DNA from: Cellvibrionaceae bacterium
GTDB lineage: Bacteria > Pseudomonadota > Gammaproteobacteria > Pseudomonadales > Cellvibrionaceae
Length of the DNA: 64,000 bases
NCBI GenBank assembly: GCA_021151825.1
Contig: JAGKWQ010000002.1
Location: 248,001-312,000 of the forward strand
Reading direction: 5' to 3'
Numbering within the stretch: the first letter of the stretch is position 1; every line of letters begins with the position of its first letter. Positions 32,328 to 42,036 of the stretch are shown here, piece after piece. Under the pieces are notes generated by a model that saw only the letters and a program-made list of their open reading frames with translations, was not told the origin of the DNA and made no database searches. The translations under genes were made by a program, and so were the position numbers.

Positions 32328-34367
32328 TTAGATAGACCGTCCATGTTCGCGCAGTAACTCAAGCAGGGCTGCTTCGTCCATTACTTTCAAACCAAGTTCT
32401 TCTGCTTTTGCCAATTTTGAACCTGCACCTGGCCCAGCAACAACATAATCCGTTTTTGCGGAAACACTGCCGGCTACTTTTGCGCCCAGTGCCAGCAAAT
32501 GCGCTTTCGCGTCATCGCGCGATAAGGTTTCCAAAGTACCCGTCAAAACATAGGTAAGATTATCCAATGGCAGCTCTTGCGGACTGGCAACATCAATATT
32601 GTCCCAATGAACCCCGGCTTCGCGCAGTTTTTCAACGGCGATGCGATTGGATTCCTGGTCGAAAAACTCGGCAGCAAAATGCGCGACCACCGGACCTACA
32701 TCCGGCACTTTCTGCAGAGCTTCTTCATCAGCGGCGGCCAGTGCCTCAAAGTTGCCAAAATAATTGGCAAAATTTCGCGCAGTCGCCTCACCTACTTCGC
32801 GAATGCCTAACGCAAAAATAAATTTAGCCAAGGTAGTTTTTTTAGTGTTTTCGAGGGCAAGCAAAATATTATCGGCAGATTTTTCGCCCATACGATCCAG
32901 ACCGGCCAACTGTTCGCGTGTCAGGCTGTAAATATCAGCCAGCGTATTTACCAGGCCCAAATCTACCAATTGTTCTACCAGCTTATCGCCCAGACCTTCC
33001 ACATTCATGGCTTTGCGCGCCGCAAAATGTTTGATTGCTTCTTTGCGTTGCGCCGCACATACCAACCCACCGGAGCAACGCGCAACCGCTTCATCGGCAA
33101 CAGTCTCTACCGGTGAACCACATACAGGACAATGCTCAGGAAAGATAATATCGCGTGCGTTTTCGGGGCGTTTGGATTCAATAATTTGCACGATTTGCGG
33201 AATCACATCACCCGCCCTACGAACAATTACGGTATCGCCAATTTTTAAACCAAGGCGCTGGATTTCATCGCGATTATGAAGCGTTGCATTGGATACAGTA
33301 ACACCACCAACAAACACGGGCTGCAAGCGTGCAACAGGAGTCACCGCACCTGTTCTTCCTACCTGGAATTCAACATCCAATAATGTTGTAGATTCTTCTT
33401 GCGCAGGAAATTTATAAGCGACAGCCCAGCGTGGGGCACGAGAGATAAAACCCAATTCATTTTGCAATTGGCGGGAATTAACTTTGAATACAATGCCATC
33501 AATGTCGTAGGCAAGTGCATCACGCTTTTCACCAATACGGCGATAAAACTCGATTGCCTGCTGAATATTTTTTGCCACATCAGTTTCGCGATTGGTTAAA
33601 AACCCCCAGCGCTTTAATGCACTCAACACCCCGCTATGAGTTTCAGGTAAATCACCGCCTTCAACCAAACCAACACTGTAGGCACACATTTCCAGGCGAC
33701 GACTTGCAGTGATACGTGAATCCAATTGACGCAACGCACCGGCTGCTGCATTACGTGGATTTACAAATAGTTTCTCTTCCGCCGCACGCGCTTTTTCATT
33801 GAGCGCATTAAAGGCAGTTTTAGGCATATAAATTTCACCGCGCACTTCCAACACTCCAGGAAAACCTTCCCCGTGCAAACGCAATGGAATTGAATTAATT
33901 GTGCGTACGTTTTGGGTGATGTTTTCGCCGTTGGTACCATCACCACGAGTGGCTCCACGAACAAGAACACCATCGCGATACAAAAGACTGACCGCTATTC
34001 CGTCAAGCTTTACTTCACAGGCATATTCAATATCGCCAGTCGTTTTTAAACGATCCAGAATACGCTGGTTAAACGCCAGTAATTCCTCATCACTAAATGC
34101 GTTATCCAGAGATAACATCGGCATTTCGTGAACAACTGTTTGAAAGGCTGTTAAGGGTGCAGCACCTACGCGCTGGGTGGGTGAATCCGGTGTAATTGCT
34201 GCAGGATTTTGTGCTTCCAATTCCTGCAAGCGACGCATTAAGCGATCATATTCAGCATCAGTAATTTCCGGATCATCAAGCGCGTAGTAACGATAGCTGT
34301 GAAAATTGATTTGCTTGCGCAGCTCGTTAATTTCAGAAAGGAAATTATCAATAGGAGAGGTAGACAT
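32328..34367 (-). CDS. ligA: NAD-dependent DNA ligase LigA
   Basis: A 679-aa replicative DNA ligase that seals nicks using NAD. Domain order: Ia (YRYYALDDPEITDAEYDRL), adenylation domain with the active-site lysine in EVKLDGIAVSLLYRDG near residue 118, OB fold, four-Cys zinc finger (CPVCGSP...CSGGLVC), helix-hairpin-helix repeats, and a C-terminal BRCT domain (LTYVLTGTLETLSRDDAK). The length is normal. It follows zipA and smc in the order seen in Pseudomonas relatives. Confidence 0.97.
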   Translation of the reverse strand: MSTSPIDNFLSEINELRKQINFHSYRYYALDDPEITDAEYDRLMRRLQELEAQNPAAITPDSPTQRVGAAPLTAFQTVVHEMPMLSLDNAFSDEELLAFNQRILDRLKTTGDIEYACEVKLDGIAVSLLYRDGVLVRGATRGDGTNGENITQNVRTINSIPLRLHGEGFPGVLEVRGEIYMPKTAFNALNEKARAAEEKLFVNPRNAAAGALRQLDSRITASRRLEMCAYSVGLVEGGDLPETHSGVLSALKRWGFLTNRETDVAKNIQQAIEFYRRIGEKRDALAYDIDGIVFKVNSRQLQNELGFISRAPRWAVAYKFPAQEESTTLLDVEFQVGRTGAVTPVARLQPVFVGGVTVSNATLHNRDEIQRLGLKIGDTVIVRRAGDVIPQIVQIIESKRPENARDIIFPEHCPVCGSPVETVADEAVARCSGGLVCAAQRKEAIKHFAARKAMNVEGLGDKLVEQLVDLGLVNTLADIYSLTREQLAGLDRMGEKSADNILLALENTKKTTLAKFIFALGIREVGEATARNFANYFGNFEALAAADEEALQKVPDVGPVVAHFAAEFFDQESNRIAVEKLREAGVHWDNIDVASPQELPLDNLTYVLTGTLETLSRDDAKAHLLALGAKVAGSVSAKTDYVVAGPGAGSKLAKAEELGLKVMDEAALLELLREHGRSI

Positions 34368-34483
34368 GAATAAAAATACCTGATGATTCGGCTTGGGGCG
34401 ATGCGCGATTCATGCCTTAGCTTGCAGTGTTAATTCGTCAAAAAACTTTATGCACCTCCCTGTGCCTCATTGAAATAATAAAA

Positions 34484-35680
34484 TTACTGGCGTGGTGGGC
34501 GGCGGAATAAACGCATGCGTTCAAAATCACGGATACGTTGACGGCAATGTTCTAATGTTTGGCGAGTCATTGCGCTGCGCTGCTCATCTTTTAATTCACC
34601 GTTTAAATCTTCGGCGATGGCCTGTGCTGTATCCACCATTAACTCGAACGATTGCATAGAATCCGCATCGATTGGCAGCGTCATAAATAAACTTACACCA
34701 GGGGTTTCAAACTCATCCATTGCATCCAGATCAAACGTACCCGGCTTTACCATGTTCGCCATACTGAATAATAAAGCCCCCTCGCCTTTTGCATCGCTGT
34801 AACGATGAAAAATATCCATACTGCCGTAGCGCATTCCACATTGTAAAATTACATCAAGCAGCTCGGCACCATTCAGCATCTCACCTTTATGGGCCATAAC
34901 ATTAATAATTAATACTTCTTCGGGTTCAGCAGGTTGTTTGCTCGCAAGATTTCGTTGTGATTCTTGCGTGTCACGCTCACTATCAAAATCATCTTGCTCA
35001 TCAAAATCATCTTGCTCATCGTAGCCATCTTCATCATATTGATCGTCATCATCGTCGCGATCATGTTCAGCATAGATCTCTGACTCCTCTTGCAATTCAT
35101 CATCGCGATAATCGTCAGTATCTTCATTGGAATCATAACGATCATCCGTATCGTAATCGTCCTGGTCACGCTCATCGTATTGCTCGTCGAGATCATCATC
35201 ACGCGATGCAGAAAAACCTGGCTCAATACGTTGGTGCGGATTCTGTTCGCCAATAAAAGGCTCCGCTCTTGCTTCCTCAACGGACTCCATCAATAGCGGA
35301 ACGGCTTCACCCAGATTTAAGCTGGTTTGTTGTGGCTCACCACGCACTGCTCTGCGCTCAATAACAGGAGCTTCATTCTCATGACGTGAACGCTTTTCAA
35401 TAAAAGATTTTGCTTGTGCTTTTTTCTCGATACTGGGAACAGGAATACTGGGGTCGCGCTGCCCTATTACGCGCGCGCCACCATTAGGCAACTCGCTGGT
35501 ATAACTGGGCGTTTCCCCGGGAACATCGTCATCATGTTCATCAGAATGACTTTTCAAACTCTTCTTGAGTGAACGCGATACTTTGATGCTGCCATAGCGC
35601 TCATTGCGCTTACGTCTGATTCCGTCAATAAGAATAAGCAGAATCAAAATGGTACCTATGATGATGGCCAAATCTTTCAT
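34484..35680 (-). CDS. zipA: Cell division protein ZipA
   Basis: ZipA tethers FtsZ to the inner membrane in the early divisome. The 398 aa start with one membrane anchor (KDLAIIIGTILILLILIDGI). The linker (residues about 30-250) is extremely acidic at 160-240 (runs of Asp, Glu, Tyr) in place of the Pro/Gln-rich linker of E. coli. The C-terminal FtsZ-binding domain is at about 254-390 (VLIINVMAHKGEMLNGAELLDVILQCG ... SLFMTLPIDADSMQSFELMVDTAQAIAEDL). It lies between smc and ligA. Confidence 0.93.
   Translation of the reverse strand: MKDLAIIIGTILILLILIDGIRRKRNERYGSIKVSRSLKKSLKSHSDEHDDDVPGETPSYTSELPNGGARVIGQRDPSIPVPSIEKKAQAKSFIEKRSRHENEAPVIERRAVRGEPQQTSLNLGEAVPLLMESVEEARAEPFIGEQNPHQRIEPGFSASRDDDLDEQYDERDQDDYDTDDRYDSNEDTDDYRDDELQEESEIYAEHDRDDDDDQYDEDGYDEQDDFDEQDDFDSERDTQESQRNLASKQPAEPEEVLIINVMAHKGEMLNGAELLDVILQCGMRYGSMDIFHRYSDAKGEGALLFSMANMVKPGTFDLDAMDEFETPGVSLFMTLPIDADSMQSFELMVDTAQAIAEDLNGELKDEQRSAMTRQTLEHCRQRIRDFERMRLFRRPPRQ
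34982..35017. repeat. Two tandem 18-bp repeats in the ZipA linker
   Basis: The unit ATCAAAATCATCTTGCTC occurs twice in direct succession and encodes the repeated DEQDDF segment of the acidic linker. The flanking sequence holds further degenerate copies of GAT/GAA codon runs, typical of slippage-driven growth. Confidence 0.8.
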
Positions 35681-35708
35681 AAGTTGATCCGTAATAAATT
35701 AGTCAACA

Positions 35709-38700
35709 TTAAACTGCAGCCAATTCTGCAGCTTCGTCTACATCTACTGTTACCAAGCGGGAAACACCGGGTTCATGCATGGTAACTCCCAACAGTTGAT
35801 GCGCCATTTCCATCGCATTTTTGTTGTGGGTGATATAAATAAATTGCACATGCTCTGACATTTCTTCCACCATGCGCGCATAACGACCAACGTTGGCGTC
35901 ATCCAGCGGTGCATCCACCTCATCAAGCATACAGAAAGGCGCTGGATTCAAACGGAAAATCGAAAATACCAGTGCAATCGCCGTCAGCGCTTTTTCACCG
36001 CCGGAAAGCAAATGAATTGTGCTATTACGCTTGCCCGGCGGGCGGGCCATAATAGTGATGCCGGTATCCAGTAATTCATCACCGGTTAATTCCAGATATG
36101 CATGACCACCGCCAAAGACTTTGGGGAACAATTCCTGCAAACTCTTGTTAACCTGATCGAATGTTTCTTTAAAGCGAGTACGAGTTTCGCGGTCAATACG
36201 TTTAATGGCATTTTCCAGTGTTTCCAACGCTTCCATCAAATCTGCATTTTGTGCATCCAGATAATTTTTACGCTCGGACTCGGTTTTATATTCATCAATC
36301 GCTGCAAGGTTAATTGGCCCAAGTCGGGAAATACGCCCGGCAATGGATTCCAACTCTTCCTCCAGCGGTTTTACTTCCGTGCCTTCTGGCATTTCTGCCA
36401 AAATAGATTCCAGATTTAATTCTTCTTCCTGCAACTGTTCAACAATAGTCGCGCGTTGTACTTCAAACATTTGTGCAGCAAGGCGCTCCTGCTCAAGATG
36501 CGCACGTACGGCTTGCACTTCCTGTTCCGCACGGCTGCGCGCCTGTTCGGAATTACGCAACTCATGCTCAACCGTTTCCAACGCGCGGCGCGCCTCGGTC
36601 AATGAAGCTTCTACCGATAAACGCTTGGCAAGGCTTGCTTCCAATTCCAGCTTATATTCTTCAACTGGATCGCGATTGTCAGCGATGCTCGTCAGCAGAT
36701 TTTCACGGCGCTCTTGCAACCGCGATGCTTGCTCTTGCAAACGGCTAATACCTAAGCGAATTGAATCCAATTGCGTTTTTACCGATTGGAAACGCATGGC
36801 TAACTCATGGGCCTTGTCTTTATCATGGCGAGCGCGTTGACGAGCAGTATCCAGCCCAGTACGAATGTCATCACGTTGTTGCAGCAAAGTTTCTCGCAAT
36901 TCAGTATCTTGCTCCATCATTTCGATGGCTTCGCTCAAAATCATGCGTGCTTCTGACAAGTGCTCTGCTTCTTGCTCCATTTGTTCACGGGCTTCGCGAA
37001 TTTCATTTTCAGCCCGCTCTCGGCGCATATTGATTTGCTCAACACGAACTTGTTTGGCGCTGAGTTGTGAACGCAACTCACCGTATTTACGATTTTGCTC
37101 ATCCACTTCACGACGCAGGGTTTCGCGATCCTGCTCAAGGCGCTTAACCGTTGCACGCCCCTCTTCCAATTGCAAATTCAGTAATTCAACTTGCTCTTCT
37201 GCATCGATTAACTGTGCGGTTAACTCTTCCAACTCCTGGCGACGTGCAATCACACCGGAGCTTGCATCGGTATCGCGAGTAACGCGCACCCAATGCGGGC
37301 TTAACCAGATACCGTCACGAGTAATTACCGATTCACCAGCAGATAATTGCGAGCGCAAGGTTAATGCCTCTGCAAGATCTTCAGCAATATAAATACCAGA
37401 AAGCACACCACTAACATCCCATGCCGCGCTCACTTTATCACTCAATAATTTAGCTTTATTGAATGAAGTTGCTGCGGTTTTTGCTGCGGTGTCAAATAAA
37501 ACCAATTCCCCCTGGGTTAAATCACCCAACAAGGTTGCAACAGAGTCCAGATTATCGGCGCAGACAGCTTGCAAGCTGGAGCCCAATACTGTTTCCAGTG
37601 CCTTATCCCAGCCTTCGTTAACACTGACAGACTCAGCCAAACGCGTATTATTACTTAGGCCCTGCTGGCTCAACCATTGCGTAACGGCTTTATTTTTTTC
37701 GCCTAACGCGGCTTGCTGCAACGCCTCTAATGAAGCATGGCGGCCACGCATGGTTTGTAATTTACTTTTGACCTGATCCAGTTCATTAACCAAACGATTA
37801 TTGTCGTTGCGGGTGTTATCGAGCTGTTCGGATTGTTCATCAAGTTGCGAGCGCTTTTCTTCGGCAACCAAATCCATTTCTGCCAATTGTTCATTCAATT
37901 GATTAATAGATTCGTCTTCAGAGCCTTCTTGCAGGTTATTTTTTTCTTCGCGTAATTTTTCAATACGCTGTAACAAGCGCTGCTGAACTTGCTCAAGATG
38001 TTGGATGCGGGATTGTTGAACTTCGGCACGCTGGCGCGGCTCGGAAGCGCGCTGGTTAAAGCTGTCCCAGTCATTTTGCCAACGCTGCATGGATTCTTCA
38101 GCATCGATTAATGACTCACTGGACGTTTCTTCAGCTGCTTTAATCAAATCCAGTTCCGGCTCCAGCTCCAGCAATTCTGCTTCCCAGGTTTCAGCCTTTT
38201 GAGTATCAACCGCTAAGTTTTCCTCAGCTTCTTTGTTATCGCGTGTGGTTTGATCAAGATCGGCCTGCAACTGGCGTGCGCGCTCATTAGCATGCTGAAT
38301 ACTTTGTTCAAGGCGAGCAATTTCTGCGCCTATTGCATAGTAACGACCTTGAACTTCATTAAATTTATCGCCTAACTCTGTGTATTGAGTGCGGTATTTT
38401 TCGATTTGGGTATCTTTGTTGACCTGGTCGGTCACAAAAGATTCCATGCGCAATTCCAGGTCGCGAATACCAGACTGTTTGGCTTTTGCTTGCAGATCCA
38501 ATTGCTGATATTTCAGCGCTTGTAATTGCGCTTTTAATAAACGCTCTTCCTTTTTATATTCCGCATATTTTTCAGCTGCCTGAGCCTGGCGTTGCAAGCG
38601 CGACAATTGACGCTCCAACTCATCGCGAATATCCGTTAAACGCTCCAGGTTTTCCTGAGTGCGGCGCATACGGTTTTCGGTATCTTTACGACGCTCTTTG

Positions 38701-39218
38701 TATTTGGAAATACCTGCCGCTTCTTCAATATATACACGCAAGTCTTCAGGCCTGGCTTCGATCAATTTAGAGATCATGCCTTGCTCGATAATCGCGTAGC
38801 TACGTGGGCCCAAACCAGTACCCAGGAAAATATCAGTAATATCACGGCGACGGCATTTAGTACCGTTCAGGTAGTAGCTATTGTCGCCATCGCGGGAAAC
38901 TTTGCGCTTGATACTGATTTCAGTAAAGCCGGCATATTCGCCAGTGAGGGTGGCATCCGAGTTATCAAATACCAATTCGATAGAAGCCTGACCAACCGGT
39001 TTACGGCCACTGGAGCCGTTAAAAATCACGTCAGTCATATTTTCGCCGCGCAGGTTTTTGGCGGAAGACTCGCCCATTACCCAACGCACAGCATCGATGA
39101 TGTTGGATTTACCGCAACCATTAGGGCCTACAACAGCGCATAAATTGCTGGGAAAGTTGACCGTTGTCGGATCAACAAAAGATTTAAAGCCAGCCAGCTT
39201 GATGCACTTTAACCGCAT
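35709..39218 (-). CDS. smc: Chromosome segregation protein SMC
   Basis: A 1169-aa SMC ATPase. Walker A (VGPNGCGKSNIIDAVRWVMG) begins at residue 31; the hinge lies around 500-660 (TVLGSSLQAVCADNLDSV); coiled coils lie on both sides; the C-terminal head has HLLSGGEKALTAIALVFSIF and Walker B FCMLDEVDAPLDDANV. Together with ScpAB (not in this window) it condenses and segregates the chromosome. It is the first gene of a group with zipA, ligA and the SLT lipoprotein. It starts at ATG 39,218. Confidence 0.96.
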   Translation of the reverse strand: MRLKCIKLAGFKSFVDPTTVNFPSNLCAVVGPNGCGKSNIIDAVRWVMGESSAKNLRGENMTDVIFNGSSGRKPVGQASIELVFDNSDATLTGEYAGFTEISIKRKVSRDGDNSYYLNGTKCRRRDITDIFLGTGLGPRSYAIIEQGMISKLIEARPEDLRVYIEEAAGISKYKERRKDTENRMRRTQENLERLTDIRDELERQLSRLQRQAQAAEKYAEYKKEERLLKAQLQALKYQQLDLQAKAKQSGIRDLELRMESFVTDQVNKDTQIEKYRTQYTELGDKFNEVQGRYYAIGAEIARLEQSIQHANERARQLQADLDQTTRDNKEAEENLAVDTQKAETWEAELLELEPELDLIKAAEETSSESLIDAEESMQRWQNDWDSFNQRASEPRQRAEVQQSRIQHLEQVQQRLLQRIEKLREEKNNLQEGSEDESINQLNEQLAEMDLVAEEKRSQLDEQSEQLDNTRNDNNRLVNELDQVKSKLQTMRGRHASLEALQQAALGEKNKAVTQWLSQQGLSNNTRLAESVSVNEGWDKALETVLGSSLQAVCADNLDSVATLLGDLTQGELVLFDTAAKTAATSFNKAKLLSDKVSAAWDVSGVLSGIYIAEDLAEALTLRSQLSAGESVITRDGIWLSPHWVRVTRDTDASSGVIARRQELEELTAQLIDAEEQVELLNLQLEEGRATVKRLEQDRETLRREVDEQNRKYGELRSQLSAKQVRVEQINMRRERAENEIREAREQMEQEAEHLSEARMILSEAIEMMEQDTELRETLLQQRDDIRTGLDTARQRARHDKDKAHELAMRFQSVKTQLDSIRLGISRLQEQASRLQERRENLLTSIADNRDPVEEYKLELEASLAKRLSVEASLTEARRALETVEHELRNSEQARSRAEQEVQAVRAHLEQERLAAQMFEVQRATIVEQLQEEELNLESILAEMPEGTEVKPLEEELESIAGRISRLGPINLAAIDEYKTESERKNYLDAQNADLMEALETLENAIKRIDRETRTRFKETFDQVNKSLQELFPKVFGGGHAYLELTGDELLDTGITIMARPPGKRNSTIHLLSGGEKALTAIALVFSIFRLNPAPFCMLDEVDAPLDDANVGRYARMVEEMSEHVQFIYITHNKNAMEMAHQLLGVTMHEPGVSRLVTVDVDEAAELAAV

Positions 39219-39521
39219 AGTTCCACATCACCATTATTTGTATCTAGCCAGGTTTTTAGTGCCGGAAGCGCCCCCACTTCAGATCACACCTGTTCAATAT
39301 TTATCCGCCGGCAAGCTGTTTGCCTAGCTAATTGATTTTGTTAATGTTTTTCAGAGTAGCAAAAAAAATCCCGCCCTGTGAAAAAACATTTAAGGGCGGG
39401 ATTCTACACATTTACGCCGCGCTTTACACCCGCCGTGAAACACAAAGCCAAACAGGTCAAAAAAGCGCATGAATTTTGTTCAAATCTTGCAAAAGCGTAT
39501 AACTGAATCTGGACTTGCTCC
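39219..39521. other. Intergenic region between ccmI and smc
   Basis: The 303 bases hold the ccmI terminator (39,362-39,402) and, closer to smc, its probable promoter region. I see no frame with coding character. Confidence 0.6.
39362..39403 (-). terminator. Terminator after ccmI
   Basis: The stem aatcccgccctt / agggcgggatt (loop with aaatgttttttcac on the minus strand) is followed by eight T on the minus strand. Confidence 0.85.
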
Positions 39522-40802
39522 TTACTTCACCTGATGATCAATAGTGACATTCACTACCGGACCGGATGCTGTTAAGTCCACAGGCCCCAAACTTCCTTCC
39601 CAATCACCTGGTTTTGCAGCCGCTGTACCATCATTAGATATCCGCGCTACCACCTCTACTTTATCCACAGTACCCAAGCTCATTGCTGGCGTCATCGCCA
39701 TTGATTCATTTAACAGCACAACACGCGGTAAATCAGCTACCTTTACCCGATCGATTGCCAATGGCATTTTTGCTCCCTGGTAAGCGCGGGCATAAACAAA
39801 TACCACCTGATCAGGTTGGGCCTTAACTCCATCAGCAAGACTCACATGAATGCCAATTTGACGGCCATTGCGCGACCGCTCCAAATCTTCAACACTACCG
39901 CCTTCGGAAAAAAATAAAGTCGCAGCACGCTCAATACCGGAAGACAGAGATTGGCCTGTTGGAGTATCTGCCCCGACCAGCTTAACAACGCGCTCCCAGT
40001 GTTTGATTGCATTCACATAATCTTTTTTGGAGAAAGCATCGATTCCGGCTAGCCCCAGAGCCATTGTGTTATCAGGCTCAGCTTTCAATACTTTGGTTAC
40101 CAGGTCATTAATTGCCGGATTAGTTTGGCGCCCATCGCGTAAAAACATTGCCTGGGCTACCTCTGCCATTACCATCGGCGATTCTTTATCACGCTGTAAA
40201 ACTTGCTGATACGCGTTAACTGCCTTATCAAACTCATTCAGCTCCATATAATTGCGAGCAAGGAAAAACCAATACTGAAGATGATCAGGAACATCCGCGA
40301 GGCGCGCTTCGATCAAGCGATTAACTTCGCGAGTACGCACCGGGTCGGGGTTACGCCCAGCCTTTATATCTTCTGTATCAAGTTGCTGTTTCAATTCCTG
40401 GGCCTGGCGCACTTCAACATCTGCACTGCTACCCAAATGGCTGTATAAACTCCAGGCACCAATAAGTATCAGCAACGCAACACAGGCGAGCGTTTTAAAT
40501 CCAAACTTACCCGTATTTGTTGGCAGAGCTGCGCGCACACTTGCCTCATCTTCCAACAGGGTACGCTCTTGTTCGAGCTTTAACTGATCATATTGAACTT
40601 GATCGATTCGCCCATCTGCCAACTGCACATCCAACTCGGCAACATGCTCACGAAACAAACGAATATTCTCTTCAAGGCGGGCATTTACTTCAGAGGCAAG
40701 CGCGACTGTCACTACCTCTTTACGTTGTCTTAATAAAGGCCAGAAGACAAAACCCAACGCAATAACACTCAGGAGCGACGCCCCTACCCACAAGGACATC
40801 AT
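39522..40802 (-). CDS. ccmI: Cytochrome c biogenesis protein CcmI
   Basis: CcmI is the TPR subunit that hands apocytochrome c to the CcmF/H haem lyase. The 426 aa have two membrane helices (about residues 5-22 and 105-122). The region between them is a cytoplasmic helical part with RLEENIRLFREHVAEL. Periplasmic TPR units follow (YWFFLARNYMELNEFDKAVNAYQQVLQRD and further). The C-terminal domain is beta-rich and matches the long CcmI form (residues about 310-420). It overlaps ccmH by 4 bases (ATGA) and is the last gene of the cluster. Confidence 0.92.
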   Translation of the reverse strand: MMSLWVGASLLSVIALGFVFWPLLRQRKEVVTVALASEVNARLEENIRLFREHVAELDVQLADGRIDQVQYDQLKLEQERTLLEDEASVRAALPTNTGKFGFKTLACVALLILIGAWSLYSHLGSSADVEVRQAQELKQQLDTEDIKAGRNPDPVRTREVNRLIEARLADVPDHLQYWFFLARNYMELNEFDKAVNAYQQVLQRDKESPMVMAEVAQAMFLRDGRQTNPAINDLVTKVLKAEPDNTMALGLAGIDAFSKKDYVNAIKHWERVVKLVGADTPTGQSLSSGIERAATLFFSEGGSVEDLERSRNGRQIGIHVSLADGVKAQPDQVVFVYARAYQGAKMPLAIDRVKVADLPRVVLLNESMAMTPAMSLGTVDKVEVVARISNDGTAAAKPGDWEGSLGPVDLTASGPVVNVTIDHQVK

Positions 40803-41314
40803 TTGTTTTTCTCCTGCTTACTTTTATCAGCGGAATGAGTGGAATTATTTTTTAACAAGGCATCAAGACGAGCGCGTTCCTGCTGCGATAAACCAACATC
40901 AGTTTCCGCAGCCATACGACGACGCTTGCGCACTATTAATAATAAAAGTAGTGCTCCGAATACCAACAGTAATACTGGTGTAGCCCACAACAACAAGGTA
41001 GCGGGACTCAAGCGCGGACGATACAAAATAAATTCACCATAGCGCTCCACCATGAAACTAACAATTTCCTGATCGGACTTTCCGGCTTCAATCATTAAAT
41101 AAAGTTCATTGCGCAAATCCATGGCAATAGGGGAATCCGATCCAGACAGATTTTGGTTTTGACATTTTGGGCAGCGCATTTCATCAATAAAGCTTTGATA
41201 GCGTTGCCGATCAATTTCATTTTTAAATTCGTGAACATCAATTGCCGCGAAACTCATTTGTACAGTAAATAGAAGGCTAAACGCGGCAAATGCTTTTATT
41301 AGAATCTTGTGCAT
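40799..41314 (-). CDS. ccmH: Cytochrome c biogenesis protein CcmH
   Basis: A 171-aa periplasmic thiol-redox protein of the haem lyase complex. It has a signal peptide (residues 1-23), the redox motif RCPKCQNQNLSGSDS (CxxC at about 48-51) and one C-terminal membrane helix. It is the single-domain form (the E. coli protein is fused to the CcmI part). It is separated from ccmG by about 850 bases with two tRNA genes, so it and ccmI may have their own promoter. Confidence 0.93.
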   Translation of the reverse strand: MHKILIKAFAAFSLLFTVQMSFAAIDVHEFKNEIDRQRYQSFIDEMRCPKCQNQNLSGSDSPIAMDLRNELYLMIEAGKSDQEIVSFMVERYGEFILYRPRLSPATLLLWATPVLLLVFGALLLLLIVRKRRRMAAETDVGLSQQERARLDALLKNNSTHSADKSKQEKNK

Positions 41315-41472
41315 GACTTATTCCAGATACCCGAAAAATTCTACGCGAGTATAACAACTCGGAAGCCTAGCGGGAAACTTTGCCTGAAAGACCAAAAAAT
41401 AATCACAAGTGTTTGTTTTACAATCACTTTTTACTTTTTTTTCAAAAAAATGACGAATCCATTAAAAAAAGG

Positions 41473-41500
41473 TTGACCCATACTTTTACATGATTAGAAT
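41473..41500 (+). promoter_or_regulatory. Promoter of the tRNA-Val/tRNA-Asp unit
   Basis: TTGACC (41,473-41,478) and TAGAAT (41,495-41,500) are spaced by 16 bases and followed by a GC-rich discriminator (acgcgccacc), as expected for stringently controlled stable RNA. The tRNA-Val starts about 35 bases after the predicted initiation site. Confidence 0.65.
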
Positions 41501-41542
41501 ACGCGCCACCAACAAGGTGAACGCTGAAAAGCGTGAAATCTT

Positions 41543-41618
41543 GGGCGGTTAGCTCAGTTGGTAGAGCAATGCCCTTACAAGGCATGGGTCACAAGTTCGA
41601 GTCTTGTACCGCCCACCA
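41543..41618 (+). tRNA. tRNA-Val (anticodon TAC)
   Basis: A 76-base cloverleaf with a perfect 7-bp acceptor stem (GGGCGGT / ACCGCCC), D-loop AGTTGGTA, anticodon loop CTTACAA reading GUA codons, T-loop GTTCGAGTC, and an encoded CCA end. Confidence 0.96.
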
Positions 41619-41658
41619 CTCTTACTCAAAAGGTAGCTGTGGTTTTTTGTGACGCTGC

Positions 41659-41735
41659 GGACCGGTAGTTCAGTCGGTTAGAATGCCGGCCTGTCACGCC
41701 GGAGGTCGCGGGTTCGAGCCCCGTCCGGTCCGCCA
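41659..41735 (+). tRNA. tRNA-Asp (anticodon GTC)
   Basis: A 77-base cloverleaf with a perfect acceptor stem (GGACCGG / CCGGTCC), discriminator G, anticodon loop CTGTCAC reading GAU/GAC, T-loop GTTCGAGCC and an encoded CCA end. It is 40 bases after tRNA-Val and surely co-transcribed. Confidence 0.96.
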
Positions 41736-41748
41736 CTATTTAGAAATA

Positions 41749-41778
41749 AAAAAAGCCCCACACATGGGGCTTTTTTTA
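41749..41778 (+). terminator. Terminator of the tRNA unit
   Basis: AAAGCCCCA / TGGGGCTTT with a caca-type loop and a run of T ends the tRNA transcript. Confidence 0.9.
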
Positions 41779-41889
41779 TGCCTGCAATTTCCCAATATTA
41801 ATTCAGACTTACCTTAGCGACTCGGTTAGCCGCTAATGAATAAATTTACCCTCCAATAAAATCAGGCTAATTGCCATACAGCAATCAAC

Positions 41890-42036
41890 TTACAACATTT
41901 TATTGCTTGCCTCCTCAGGATGAGATGCAATATCTGCTTTGATGTGTTTGTACGCGTAGATGCCTACATAAGTAATCATGATGCAACTTAGAATAACGAT
42001 TACCAAACCTAACACTACAATTGAATCCAGATACAT
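41890..42036 (-). CDS. Small single-pass membrane protein (48 aa) inside the ccm region
   Basis: The ATG at 42,034-42,036 has GGAGGTGAATT directly before it, an excellent ribosome site. The product begins MYLDSIVVLGLVIVILSCIM, a single membrane helix, followed by an ITYVGIYAYKHIKAD stretch and an acidic end (HPEEASNKML). I do not recognise the family. It lies between ccmG and ccmH on the ccm strand, 130 bases after the ccmG stop. A role in cytochrome c maturation is possible but unproven. It is below the usual length cut for gene calling. Confidence 0.7.
   Translation of the reverse strand: MYLDSIVVLGLVIVILSCIMITYVGIYAYKHIKADIASHPEEASNKML

Noticed and set aside
36343..36840. 165-codon Ser/Arg/Cys-rich frame antisense to smc
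   Set aside because: The Ser/Cys/Arg bias is the usual shadow of coiled-coil coding sequence rich in Glu, Gln and Ala codons.
41543..41735. Genomic island or attachment site at the tRNA pair
   Set aside because: Both tRNA genes are intact and I see no integrase gene and no repeated tRNA 3' end within the window.
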